From an uncultured Verrucomicrobiales bacterium (GTDB lineage: Bacteria; Verrucomicrobiota; Verrucomicrobiia; Verrucomicrobiales; Akkermansiaceae): a DNA stretch of 64,000 nt. The translations under genes were made by a program, and so were the position numbers. Positions 1-7,549 of the stretch are shown here, one piece after another. The stretch covers positions 1-64,000 of the forward strand of contig CALCHQ010000032.1 of the NCBI GenBank assembly GCA_937901085.1, in the 5' to 3' direction. How positions within the stretch are numbered: the stretch's first letter is position 1; each line of letters starts with the position of its first letter. The notes below the pieces were generated by a model, which ran no database searches, was not told where the DNA came from, and saw only the letters and a program-made list of their open reading frames with translations.

Positions 1-358
1 CCCAGAAACCGGAGCCAGGGCGGGTGTAATCGAAATAGTTGGAGATAGCGTTATTCGTGGAATCCAGAGTAATAGCATTACCATCGGCATCCACAAGACC
101 GGAAAAACCAGTAAGGAGGGTATAGGTCTTGCCATCGCCCACCCCGCAATTGGAAAGAAGAAGGATGGCATCACCACTCAGCTGAAGAGTGTCACCTGCC
201 AGGTCGGGAATAGAATTCGCATCAGCATAATCGATAGTCAGCGAAGCATCGCCATCCAGCGTGAGATCAGCAGCAGAAGAGACTTCCGAACAAGCGAAGG
301 AAAAAGAGAAACAGGCCAACAGTGCCTTACGAAACAAAACAGGGAGATGAAGTTTCAT
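1..358 (-). CDS. Secreted protein, N-terminal part only (cut by window edge)
   Basis: Only the first 119 codons are inside the window, read leftward from the ATG at 358. The product starts MKLHLPVLFRK, followed by a hydrophobic stretch ALLACFSFSFACS, so it is a Sec-exported protein. The remainder is Asp/Ser/Thr/Gly-rich with alternating hydrophobic residues (DLTLDGDASLTIDY), as in beta-helical or autotransporter-like surface proteins of Verrucomicrobiota. The fold is an inference; no conserved domain is visible. The start lies only 17 bp downstream of the SIR2-like gene on the same strand, too close for an obvious terminator, so the two may be cotranscribed and share the switchable promoter near 1528-1690. 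Confidence 0.7.
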   Translation of the reverse strand, partial: MKLHLPVLFRKALLACFSFSFACSEVSSAADLTLDGDASLTIDYADANSIPDLAGDTLQLSGDAILLLSNCGVGDGKTYTLLTGFSGLVDADGNAITLDSTNNAISNYFDYTRPGSGFW

Positions 359-375
359 ATTAGAAGATGAAGAGT

Positions 376-1518
376 TTATTTTTCAGAAGAGATAAAGGGG
401 TGAAGGATATAGATATCGAACGTTTTTATATCAGGAACTGAGATACACTGGGCCACAGGAACAGGCGGAAGAGGCGATTCCCCTCTGGCGTACAAGGCAC
501 CATTACGGAAATCAAGGTAGAAATAGGAATCACCATTCATCACATAAGGAGCGATAAAAGTACGGTCTACGCGCCACAAAGCAGTATTCCCCGGAAGATT
601 GCAATAAAAAAGCCAGTATGTTCTATTGTTTTGCTTTTCAAAGGTCGTCTTTCCAACCCACATAAGGCACAATTCGGGGTATTTCAAATCGGGCTCACAG
701 GAATACGAGACATTCAAGCCCGTGGTGATATGTTTATCATCGCAGCTGAGGCGGAGGACGTCGCTTTCCCCACAGTATTGGTAATGAATACCATACAGGT
801 GCATGAGGAGTTTTCCTATCAGACATTCCCAGGCAGCCTTATAATCCCCCTTGTATACGGGCACCGGAAGGACAGTCACACTCAGGCTACGTAACATGGT
901 CGCACGATAATCGAAATCTCCAGGATTCTCTTCGTCTCGCATCAGCCATACGTAAATCCGGCTTTGTTTACCTGTCCATTGGAAGCTTTCCTGTTTCTGC
1001 AGCTCGTGCCATCGTTTCTGAAGCAGGGTATAGAGAATCTTTTCGTCCGCCCCAAAGGTCATTCCGACAACATGAACCTCCTTGCTCAGAAATTCCTTAT
1101 GCCAGGTCTGAAACTCGCTACTGCCAGAAATCTCCAAATGCTCAATAGCTTCCTTATACTGACTTGGAAAGTAAATACACTGGTCAGCCTCCGTTGCGTC
1201 GCCATGAATATGCATCACCTTCGGATGAGAGGAGCGACCGCATAAAGCCCGCTCCATGGCGAAGTCATAATTGGTCGTATAGAACGCAGAGAAATGCTTC
1301 TCCAATGCCAACAGCGCATGGTGAGCAAAGGTGGGTCTTAAATTCTGGCATTTGCTGATAAACTCCTCAGTCAACTTTCGTTCACCATTCTCCCACTTGA
1401 CAAAATTTGCCTTAACCGTCTCTTGCGACAAAGCTGAATGGCAACCGGCAACAAGATTTACACCATTTCCAAACAGTAAAATGCGATTCAAGACACCATG
1501 TACATTATCCACTGCCAT
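376..1518 (-). CDS. SIR2-like / AbiH-like protein, putative NAD-processing defence effector
   Basis: The 380-residue product has a SIR2/AbiH-type Rossmann layout: glycine-rich GNGVN at residues 17-21, TTNYD at 81-85 (Asn83 in the place of the SIR2 catalytic Asn), HIHG at 103-106 (His105 in the place of the catalytic His) and a late strand-loop VVGMTFGADE at 150-159. AbiH proteins start with a similar GNGFDLA motif and are of similar size. Families of this type act in abortive infection, in several cases by depleting NAD; that role is inferred here. The C-terminal half (about 230-380) is not recognised. As written, the gene has a -10 (TAAAAT, 1528-1533) nine bases before the ATG but no -35; inversion of 1553-1675 would supply one. 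A secreted-protein gene follows after 17 bp. Confidence 0.6.
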   Translation of the reverse strand: MAVDNVHGVLNRILLFGNGVNLVAGCHSALSQETVKANFVKWENGERKLTEEFISKCQNLRPTFAHHALLALEKHFSAFYTTNYDFAMERALCGRSSHPKVMHIHGDATEADQCIYFPSQYKEAIEHLEISGSSEFQTWHKEFLSKEVHVVGMTFGADEKILYTLLQKRWHELQKQESFQWTGKQSRIYVWLMRDEENPGDFDYRATMLRSLSVTVLPVPVYKGDYKAAWECLIGKLLMHLYGIHYQYCGESDVLRLSCDDKHITTGLNVSYSCEPDLKYPELCLMWVGKTTFEKQNNRTYWLFYCNLPGNTALWRVDRTFIAPYVMNGDSYFYLDFRNGALYARGESPLPPVPVAQCISVPDIKTFDIYILHPFISSEK

Positions 1519-1527
1519 ATTGATTGC

Positions 1528-1533
1528 ATTTTA
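1528..1533 (-). promoter_or_regulatory. Orphan -10 box of the SIR2-like gene
   Basis: On the minus strand TAAAAT stands 9 nt before the ATG at 1518, the usual spacing in this window. The hexamer 17 bp upstream (TATTCT, minus strand of 1551-1556) is a poor -35. If the segment between the inverted repeats flips, TTGACT takes that exact position. Confidence 0.5.
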
Positions 1534-1537
1534 CGAT

Positions 1538-1552
1538 TTCGGAATCCGTAAG
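1538..1552. repeat. Left 15-bp inverted repeat of a candidate invertible promoter segment
   Basis: TTCGGAATCCGTAAG is the exact reverse complement of 1676-1690. The two copies flank 123 bp beside a tyrosine recombinase gene. Each copy, read toward its nearer gene, is CTTACGGATTCCGAA directly upstream of the start codon, so a shared operator is the alternative reading. Confidence 0.65.
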
Positions 1553-1675
1553 AATACATTTGATTAGTGATTGGAGATGAAATAATAACAACTTTCATCA
1601 TAAAAATACACCATCTTACGGAACGATGTACCGGGTATCACAATTTTCTCGAAATAAAACAGTTTGTGTGCTTGA

Positions 1676-1690
1676 CTTACGGATTCCGAA
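1676..1690. repeat. Right 15-bp inverted repeat of a candidate invertible promoter segment
   Basis: CTTACGGATTCCGAA, exact reverse complement of 1538-1552. TTGACT at 1672-1677 straddles the inner edge of this repeat: TTGA lies in the invertible segment and CT in the repeat, so the -35 would be rebuilt at the other end after inversion. A partial direct copy (CTTACGGAA) lies at 1615-1623. Confidence 0.65.
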
Positions 1691-1698
1691 TTCCAGCT

Positions 1699-2733
1699 AT
1701 GACGAAACAAAAACAAACTGACAACGCCGCACTAGAGATTTTAAGAAGCACCGGAGCAGATGTACTGGAGGCTGCCCTGGTGGCAAAATCGGCCATGGAA
1801 GCAGCCCGCGGCAAGGTAAAGCGGGCGCTGAAATGCATCATCGCCGGAGCAGAGGCGCTCCGGCTGCAGGAGAAAACGGTGACATTTGAGAAAGCGGTGG
1901 CCGCAGCACTGGAGGCGCGGAAGGAACGACGCATCCGGACGCTCTACGATTTCCGCTACTTTACGCGGCGGTTCATGCTGCGCTGCAAGGGATTAGCAAA
2001 ACGGCGGGTGCGGAGCATCACGCCACAGGAGTGCGCGGGCTATATTGAACAGGCTTTTGATACGCCGCGGCAGCGACAGAAGGCTCGGCTGATTCTCAGC
2101 GGGGTATTCGGCACAGCAGTGAAGCGGGGCTGGTGTGATGCGAATCCCGTGGCGCGGATGGAGGCGCCGCGTGTGGTGGAACAGCAGGTGCCGATTCTGA
2201 CACCGCAGGAGATTGAGCAGATTACAACGACGGCGGAAAAATACCAAGACGGCAGCTGCGCGGCGGCGGTGGGAATGATGCTGTATGCCGGCATCCGCCC
2301 GCATGAGGTGGCGCGGCTCACCTGGGCACAGGTGGATTTACGGGAGCGGGCAATTTATATTCTGCCCCGCCACAGCAAGACCGGCGGCGCGCGGCGGGTG
2401 ACGATTCACAAGCCGCTGCTGCGGATTCTACGGGCTCACAAACGTGCGGATAATGAAAAGATATGCCCGGCGAACTGGCTGCACCGCTGGCGGGAGCTGC
2501 GCCGCGCAGCGGGCTGGGACTCCCCTGCCCGCCGCTGGCCTCAGGATGCACTGCGGCATACCTTTGCGAGTTATCACCTGAGCCACTTCCGCAGCTATGC
2601 CGAGCTGCAGCTGGAGATAGGGCACAGGGATGCTACACTGCTGCGCACGCGGTATGTGGACCAACGAGGGGTCAGAAACGCGCAGCGTTTCTGGGGCCAG
2701 TCCGAACGTAGTGAGGATATCGTCGCGGCATGA
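1699..2733 (+). CDS. Tyrosine recombinase (phage-integrase family), candidate invertase
   Basis: The 344-residue protein has an N-terminal SAM-like DNA-binding region (about 45-130) and a C-terminal catalytic domain: Arg200 in AGIRPHEVARL, Lys227 in HSKTGG, Arg286 in DALRHTFASYHL, the GHRD motif, and nucleophile Tyr319 in RTRYVD. The His that usually precedes the second Arg is Gln/Asp here (WPQDALRH). The reading frame is open further upstream, but the ATG at 1699 gives a normal protein start. No excisionase, phage or conjugation genes are nearby, so it looks like a solitary recombinase. The inverted repeats directly upstream suggest that it flips the intervening promoter segment (inference). 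Its last 20 codons run into the hairpin array at 2674-2946. Confidence 0.85.
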   Translation: MTKQKQTDNAALEILRSTGADVLEAALVAKSAMEAARGKVKRALKCIIAGAEALRLQEKTVTFEKAVAAALEARKERRIRTLYDFRYFTRRFMLRCKGLAKRRVRSITPQECAGYIEQAFDTPRQRQKARLILSGVFGTAVKRGWCDANPVARMEAPRVVEQQVPILTPQEIEQITTTAEKYQDGSCAAAVGMMLYAGIRPHEVARLTWAQVDLRERAIYILPRHSKTGGARRVTIHKPLLRILRAHKRADNEKICPANWLHRWRELRRAAGWDSPARRWPQDALRHTFASYHLSHFRSYAELQLEIGHRDATLLRTRYVDQRGVRNAQRFWGQSERSEDIVAA

Positions 2734-2946
2734 GCCGCGATATCGTCCACGCGCAGCGTGGATTTCGTCGCCGCGCCAGCGGCGATTTCGTTAACCATTT
2801 TACCGAAGGTGAAGCACTACCCATGGATTGGGAAGAAGATATGCAACTGCCGACAGGAAACGAAATCCGCTTCGCGGACGAAATCCACCATAGGTGGACG
2901 ATATCCCCGCCGCAGGCGGGGACGATATCCGCTCCTGCGGAGCGGA
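2674..2946. repeat. Array of short palindromes separated by GAT(A/T)TCGTC linkers
   Basis: Eight short perfect palindromes, mostly with 3-nt loops, lie at 2674-2692, 2723-2740, 2747-2761, 2769-2784, 2866-2878, 2884-2898, 2904-2922 and 2928-2946. Stems are 5-8 bp. Linkers in the left half read GATATCGTC or GATTTCGTC; those in the right half read GACGAAATC or GACGATATC, the reverse complements, so the array is symmetrical about an unrelated centre (about 2790-2860). The left end overlaps the recombinase 3' end. A smaller array of the same design lies at 25473-25567. Function unknown. Confidence 0.75.
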
Positions 2947-2980
2947 CCGGGGGATGAGGAGGGATGAAAACATTCTATGA

Positions 2981-3009
2981 TTGACGCGGGGGACAGGATT
3001 TAGTAGGAT
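2981..3009 (+). promoter_or_regulatory. Promoter of the sulfatase gene
   Basis: TTGACG (2981-2986), 17-bp spacer, TAGGAT (3004-3009). The ATG follows 9 nt later, predicting a leader of about 3 nt. The hexamers are identical to those before bamA. Confidence 0.6.
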
Positions 3010-3018
3010 AGCAGAGAT

Positions 3019-4827
3019 ATGAAGCTGACTCCGATTCTGACAACTTTAGCCACGCTTTTCTGTGTGGGGGCAGCTGCTGGGGCTGATACCCGGCCGAATC
3101 TGCTTTTCATTATTACGGATGACCACTCGCCGGAGGTGCTGGGCAGCTGCGATGCTGATACCCCCATGCCGATGCCGGGATTCCGCCGTCTGTCCAATGA
3201 GGGTATGGTGTTTGACCGCTCCTACTGCGCGAATTCGCTCTGCGGGCCGTCCCGTGCCTGTATGCTGACTGGGCGCCACTCGCACAATAATGGGTTCCTG
3301 TATAATTACGGCGGCCCTGCCTTCAACGGCGCACAGCCAACCTACCCGAAGATGCTCCAGGCTGCCGGCTACCAGACTGGTATTGTGGGCAAGTGGCATC
3401 TCATTTCCCAGCCGACCGGGTTCCATTCCTGGCAGGTATTTCCGAGCCAGGGCGATTACTGGAATCCGACTTTCCACCAGCTGGGGGTGCAGGGTCGCAC
3501 CACGCACCACCAGGACCGCGGCTATGTGACTGACCTGGTGACGACCAAGGCGATTGACTGGATGGAGAACCGCGACAAGAGCAAGCCCTTTGCGCTGATT
3601 GTGGGTCACAAGGCTCCGCACCGCAACTGGATTCCTGCCCCGCGCCACCTCAAGGCGGTAAAGGAGTATGTAGCGAAGCTGACACCGCCCGATTCCCTGA
3701 TGGATGATTATGCCAACCGCCCGGAATTCCTGCGCCACAACCGCCAGAGCGTGCTGTGGGATATGTGCAACTGGAATGACAACCACCTGGTGCAGAAGGA
3801 AATTCCCTTCGATGTGATGAAGGAGATTGTGCCGAAGTGGGCGTTGCGGAATATGGTGAACCAGGGCGTATTCAAGAACAATGGCGGTGTGCCGGAGAAT
3901 TTTGACTGGGATGCCCACAAGCCGAAGTTTGCCGCCAAGAATAATTATGGCTGGGATACCAACCACATGGACCCCGGCACGAAGGAAATCTACGATGATT
4001 TCTTTGCTACCCGCACCCGCGAATTCGTGGAGGCTTTCCGCGCAGGCAAGGTGCAGACGGAGCATGATATGGCTGTATACCGCTGGCGCTGGTATATGGA
4101 GGATTACCTGGGCACGCTGCTCTCCGTTGACCAGTCGATTTCCAGCCTGCTGGATTACCTCGACCGCCACGGGCTTTCGGAGAATACGCTGGTTATCTAT
4201 GTGGGCGACCAGGGTTTCTACCTGGGCGAACACGGGCTGTACGACAAACGCTGGATTTTCGAGCAGAGTTTCCGCATGCCTCTGGTGATGCGCTGGAAGG
4301 GGCATATTACTGCCGGTACGCGCTCGCAGGCGATGGTGCAGAATATTGACTACGCTCCCACGATTCTGGAGATTGCCGGGGTGAACACACCGGAGAATAC
4401 TCGTACCATGGAAGGTGTGTCCCTTACCCCGCTGTTCAAGACGGGTGATGCGCCGGAATTCCGCGACCGCCCGCTCTACTATGCTTTCTACGAGCAGCCG
4501 GGCGAACACAATGCCCCGCGCCACGATGGTCTGCGCACACAGCGTTACACCTTTGCCCGTATCTGGACGCCCACAGGTGAGGAACGCAAGGCCGGTGTCC
4601 GCAAGCCAGAGAATGAATGGTTGCTCATCGACAATGAGAAAGACCCGGAGCAGATGCGGAATGTGGCTCAGGACCCGGAATATGCCGATGTCATGAAGCA
4701 GCTTACGGAGACTTACCACAAGCTGCGCGAGCAGTACCGCGTGCCGGCAGACTGCCCAGGCAGCGGCAACCGTATCCCGGACTTCAAGCCCTCCTGGGGA
4801 CCGGGTGAGAATGACCGCATCAAGTAA
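3019..4827 (+). CDS. Sulfatase, N-acetylglucosamine-6-O-sulfatase-like (family S1)
   Basis: Exported hydrolase of 602 residues that removes sulfate esters from glycans; in a gut organism the likely substrate is sulfated mucin or glycosaminoglycan GlcNAc. A signal peptide (MKLTPILTTLATLFCVGAAAGA) precedes RPNLLFIITDDHSPE, whose paired Asp residues bind calcium. Cys75 in CGPSR (75-79) is the residue converted to formylglycine, so an anaerobic maturase is needed; none is in the window. GKWHL, KAPHRNW and DQGFYLGEHG are the other active-site segments. The run from GYQTGIVGKWHLIS onward resembles Bacteroides GlcNAc-6-sulfatases (S1_11), so specificity is a family-level inference. The gene is monocistronic, with its own promoter and a terminator at 4850-4888. 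Confidence 0.88.
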   Translation: MKLTPILTTLATLFCVGAAAGADTRPNLLFIITDDHSPEVLGSCDADTPMPMPGFRRLSNEGMVFDRSYCANSLCGPSRACMLTGRHSHNNGFLYNYGGPAFNGAQPTYPKMLQAAGYQTGIVGKWHLISQPTGFHSWQVFPSQGDYWNPTFHQLGVQGRTTHHQDRGYVTDLVTTKAIDWMENRDKSKPFALIVGHKAPHRNWIPAPRHLKAVKEYVAKLTPPDSLMDDYANRPEFLRHNRQSVLWDMCNWNDNHLVQKEIPFDVMKEIVPKWALRNMVNQGVFKNNGGVPENFDWDAHKPKFAAKNNYGWDTNHMDPGTKEIYDDFFATRTREFVEAFRAGKVQTEHDMAVYRWRWYMEDYLGTLLSVDQSISSLLDYLDRHGLSENTLVIYVGDQGFYLGEHGLYDKRWIFEQSFRMPLVMRWKGHITAGTRSQAMVQNIDYAPTILEIAGVNTPENTRTMEGVSLTPLFKTGDAPEFRDRPLYYAFYEQPGEHNAPRHDGLRTQRYTFARIWTPTGEERKAGVRKPENEWLLIDNEKDPEQMRNVAQDPEYADVMKQLTETYHKLREQYRVPADCPGSGNRIPDFKPSWGPGENDRIK

Positions 4828-4849
4828 ATCGGCCATCCGTGATTTCAGC

Positions 4850-4888
4850 ACGCGTCTTTCCTGCACGAGGAAAGGCGCGTTTATTCTT
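4850..4888 (+). terminator. Intrinsic terminator after the sulfatase gene
   Basis: ACGCGTCTTTCC (4850-4861) pairs with GGAAAGGCGCGT (4869-4880) through 12 pairs including one T-G wobble; the loop is 7 nt and a T-rich stretch follows. Confidence 0.8.
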
Positions 4889-4914
4889 GCTTTTCGGGAG
4901 CGCAGGAGTAGACT
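4887..4914 (+). promoter_or_regulatory. Promoter of the AdoHcy-hydrolase-like gene
   Basis: TTGCTT (4887-4892), 16-bp spacer, TAGACT (4909-4914), then 9 nt to the ATG at 4924. Same layout as the recA promoter. Confidence 0.55.
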
Positions 4915-4923
4915 GGAGGCAGC

Positions 4924-5991
4924 ATGAATGCGTACGCCGAGAAAATTCGTGATTATCTGAGCCGGTATTATCGCCCGGAGGAGTGGCCTACCCTGCTCTG
5001 GCAGGCCGAGGAGTGGTCGCACTCCCGCCCGCTGGAGGGGCTGCGGGTGCTGGATGGCACCCCGCTTTTCCGCAACACGCTGGGGAAGTTCATGGCGCTG
5101 CTGGCCGCCGGGGCTGAGGTGTGGGTACCGGAGCGCCCGGGTATGCCGTATGATGCGTCCATCATGCAGATGCTGCCGGAGTTAGGCATCCGGAAAGCAC
5201 CGCGCAGCATGGATGATTTTGATATGGTGCTGGATTGTAGCGGGCAGTTCTGCGAGCTGCATCCCCGCCTGGGTTTTGCCGAGCTCACGCGCACCGGGGT
5301 GCACCGCTATGTGCATCCGCACCACCCGGTTATTCTGGCAGATTCCGGGCGCATCAAGCGTATTGAAACCGTGCTGGGCACGGGCGAGAGCTTTTTCCGC
5401 GCGCTGGCGCAGCTGGGGCACACCGAGCTGGCAGGCAAGCCGCTGCTCATCGTTGGTTTCGGCAAGGTGGGGCGCGGAGTGCTGTACTATGCTCTGAAGA
5501 ATAAGATGCGCGTGAGCGTGGCTGATGTGGTGGACAAGAGCGCAGAGCTGCCCGGCAATGTGGCTTTTATTGATGCGAATAACGCCGACACGCTGAATGC
5601 GGCCATTGCGGCTTCCTGGTGCACCGTGACGGTAACCGGGCATATTGCCGCGCTGCGCCGCGTGCTGCGTCCCTCGGTGGTGGTGCCCAGCCCGGCGCTG
5701 CTGGCGAATCTGGGGGTAGAGGATGAATACGGCGCCGTCATCCCGGAGAACCGCGTCCTGAACCAGAAGAAACCGCTCAATTTCATGCTGGAGGAACCTA
5801 CCTCCATGCGCTTCATTGAAACCACCATGGCACTGCACAATGCCTGCGCACTGGAGCTGCTCACGGCAGATTTGCCGCACAGCTGCCTGCTGCCCCCGCC
5901 GGATGTAGAGGAACGCCTCCTGAATGTGGCCTGCTCGCGCGGTCTCATCGGCGAGGACATTCATCTGCTGAACGACAGAAAGTGGGCTTGA
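4924..5991 (+). CDS. S-adenosylhomocysteine hydrolase-like NAD-binding protein
   Basis: A 355-residue cytosolic protein whose centre matches the NAD-binding Rossmann domain of AdoHcy hydrolases: GKPLLIVGFGKVGRG with the dinucleotide loop at residues 178-185, then RVSVADVV, where the acidic residue would bind the NAD ribose. It is shorter than true AdoHcy hydrolases (430-480 residues), and their substrate-binding landmarks are not evident, so it may be a divergent paralog or a dehydrogenase of the same fold. The ATG at 4924 is supported by the -10 box 9 nt upstream. The next gene has its own promoter. Confidence 0.55.
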   Translation: MNAYAEKIRDYLSRYYRPEEWPTLLWQAEEWSHSRPLEGLRVLDGTPLFRNTLGKFMALLAAGAEVWVPERPGMPYDASIMQMLPELGIRKAPRSMDDFDMVLDCSGQFCELHPRLGFAELTRTGVHRYVHPHHPVILADSGRIKRIETVLGTGESFFRALAQLGHTELAGKPLLIVGFGKVGRGVLYYALKNKMRVSVADVVDKSAELPGNVAFIDANNADTLNAAIAASWCTVTVTGHIAALRRVLRPSVVVPSPALLANLGVEDEYGAVIPENRVLNQKKPLNFMLEEPTSMRFIETTMALHNACALELLTADLPHSCLLPPPDVEERLLNVACSRGLIGEDIHLLNDRKWA

Positions 5992-6017
5992 CAGCTGCGG
6001 GGTGGGCGGCATAGAAT
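5988..6017 (+). promoter_or_regulatory. Promoter of the membrane-protein/thioesterase operon
   Basis: TTGACA (5988-5993), 18-bp spacer, TAGAAT (6012-6017). The -10 overlaps the ATG at 6016, so translation more likely starts at the in-frame ATG at 6028, 10 nt after the -10. Confidence 0.55.
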
Positions 6018-6027
6018 GAAGATACTG

Positions 6028-7146
6028 ATGCTGAATATCCTGCTAGTGCTGCGTTTCTGGTTCTGCCTGATGGGGGCAGCTGCCTTGCTCTGGGTTTTCT
6101 CATTCCCGGATGAGGTGATGCCGCCCAATCCGGTCTGGGAGCATGCGGAGGGCATCACGCTGTACAGTTTCAAGCCTTTCCTTTGGATTGTACCGGTTCT
6201 GTTCATGGAGCTGGTGAGCTGCTGCGGCCCACGCCGTAATCTGGTGTGGTTTTCGGCCTTGTTCAGCGTGCTGGTGCTGGGGCTGCTGGCCTACCCGGTG
6301 CTGGCCGCATGCCGCCCGGAATATGTCGGCCCCACGTTTGTGTACCAAGGGGGCATGCTTTCGACCGGGCTGTGGCATTTCGCGGTCTTCACCGGCATCA
6401 GCTTCGTCATCCGCAAGGTGTTCCTGGCCTATGCCTTTCCTCCGGAAGATTTGCAGGAACAACTGGAGGTGGGGTTCGTGTCGGCCTCTGCCCTGAATCC
6501 GGCCGCCGCCCGGACGCTGAAGGAAATTGCCGCCGAGGAGAAGGCGAAAGCGCCGAAGTTCCAGTTCAAAGAGGGCAACCAGCGCAATGCCCTGCGCTTC
6601 AAGCTCATTATCCAGCGCATGCTGCTGCGGAGCCGCCTGGCGAATCTCTGTCTGGGTGCCGGGGTGCTGCTGCTGGTACTCTGGTGTGCCTTGTATCCGC
6701 GCCCCACGGCCGGGGAAGCATTGCAGCGCGATTTGCGCCTGATGTTGCAGCACCGTCCCGCCGCCAACGGCTACCCGCTGGCCACCCGCGCGGCGGTGCA
6801 TGCGGCGGCGCGTGTGATGAAGCATATCTCGGATGAGGAGAGCTTTGCAGGCATGAGCCCTGAGGAAGCGGAACAATGGCTCGGCCTGCACACCCTGCCC
6901 GACTCTGCTCGGCAATGGATGCGCGATTCCCGCCCGATTCACCTGGATTCCACCAACAGCATGCACGAAAACCGCACGCGTTTCCTGACGATTACCGACG
7001 GCCGCCATTTCTGCGTGCTGTATGTACGGACAAACGCCGCCGACGGTTCTATTATCATTTCCGAATTCCAGGATGCGGGCTGGGATGCGGTGGCCGACGA
7101 AAACCGCCGCCGTACCGGCACTGACTGGAGCGCTCTTTACCGTTGA
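6028..7146 (+). CDS. Multi-pass membrane protein of unknown function
   Basis: I do not recognise this family. The protein has about five hydrophobic segments: the N-terminus (LNILLVLRFWFCLMGAAALL), FLWIVPVLFMELVSCC, LVWFSALFSVLVLGLLAYPVL, a segment around WHFAVFTGISFVI, and one before residue 220 (LCLGAGVLLLVLWCALY). A soluble C-terminal region of about 150 residues follows. A charged loop (about 135-190) separates the fourth and fifth segments. The ATG at 6016 would overlap the -10 box, so 6028 was chosen. The thioesterase gene starts 10 bp after the stop, suggesting an operon. Confidence 0.7.
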   Translation: MLNILLVLRFWFCLMGAAALLWVFSFPDEVMPPNPVWEHAEGITLYSFKPFLWIVPVLFMELVSCCGPRRNLVWFSALFSVLVLGLLAYPVLAACRPEYVGPTFVYQGGMLSTGLWHFAVFTGISFVIRKVFLAYAFPPEDLQEQLEVGFVSASALNPAAARTLKEIAAEEKAKAPKFQFKEGNQRNALRFKLIIQRMLLRSRLANLCLGAGVLLLVLWCALYPRPTAGEALQRDLRLMLQHRPAANGYPLATRAAVHAAARVMKHISDEESFAGMSPEEAEQWLGLHTLPDSARQWMRDSRPIHLDSTNSMHENRTRFLTITDGRHFCVLYVRTNAADGSIIISEFQDAGWDAVADENRRRTGTDWSALYR

Positions 7147-7156
7147 TTTCCCGCTT

Positions 7157-7549
7157 ATGCCTGCCTTTACTTACAAACGCCGCATTGCCTTTCACGAGAC
7201 CGACGCCGCCGGGGTGGTCTATTTCGCCAATTACTTCCGGCTGGCCGAGGAAGCCGAGACCCACGCCATGGCCTCGCTGGGCAGCATCGTCACGCGAGAC
7301 GGCTACCTGTACCCCCGCGTTCATGCCGAGGCCGATTACCAGGCACCGCTGCAATTCTTCGATGAGGTGTCAGTACACGCCTGCATCGTCCGTATCGGTT
7401 CCAGCTCAATTACGTGGAAATTCGAAATCAGCAGCGGAAACACCCTTTGCGCCACGGTGCAGATGGTATCGGCACGGCGGCAGAAAGATGGTTCTGCCGC
7501 CCCATACAGCGCAGGGGAACGCGAGGCGCTGGCTACTCTGCAAGCCTGA
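7157..7549 (+). CDS. YbgC/4HBT-type acyl-CoA thioesterase
   Basis: Hot-dog-fold thioesterase of 130 residues. The signature ETDAAGVVYFANYFRLAEEAE contains the catalytic Asp16 of the 4-hydroxybenzoyl-CoA thioesterase/YbgC family, and the length is typical. Such enzymes hydrolyse short acyl-CoAs or, in some lineages, DHNA-CoA in menaquinone synthesis; the substrate cannot be told here. The ATG at 7157 is preferred to an in-frame start at 7022, which lies inside the upstream gene. Its last 17 bp overlap the convergent lipase gene. Confidence 0.8.
   Translation: MPAFTYKRRIAFHETDAAGVVYFANYFRLAEEAETHAMASLGSIVTRDGYLYPRVHAEADYQAPLQFFDEVSVHACIVRIGSSSITWKFEISSGNTLCATVQMVSARRQKDGSAAPYSAGEREALATLQA

Noticed and set aside
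1699..2733. Recombinase taken as evidence for a prophage or integrative element
   Set aside because: No phage, conjugation or excision genes and no tRNA-type attachment site nearby; the adjoining inverted repeats fit a local invertase better.
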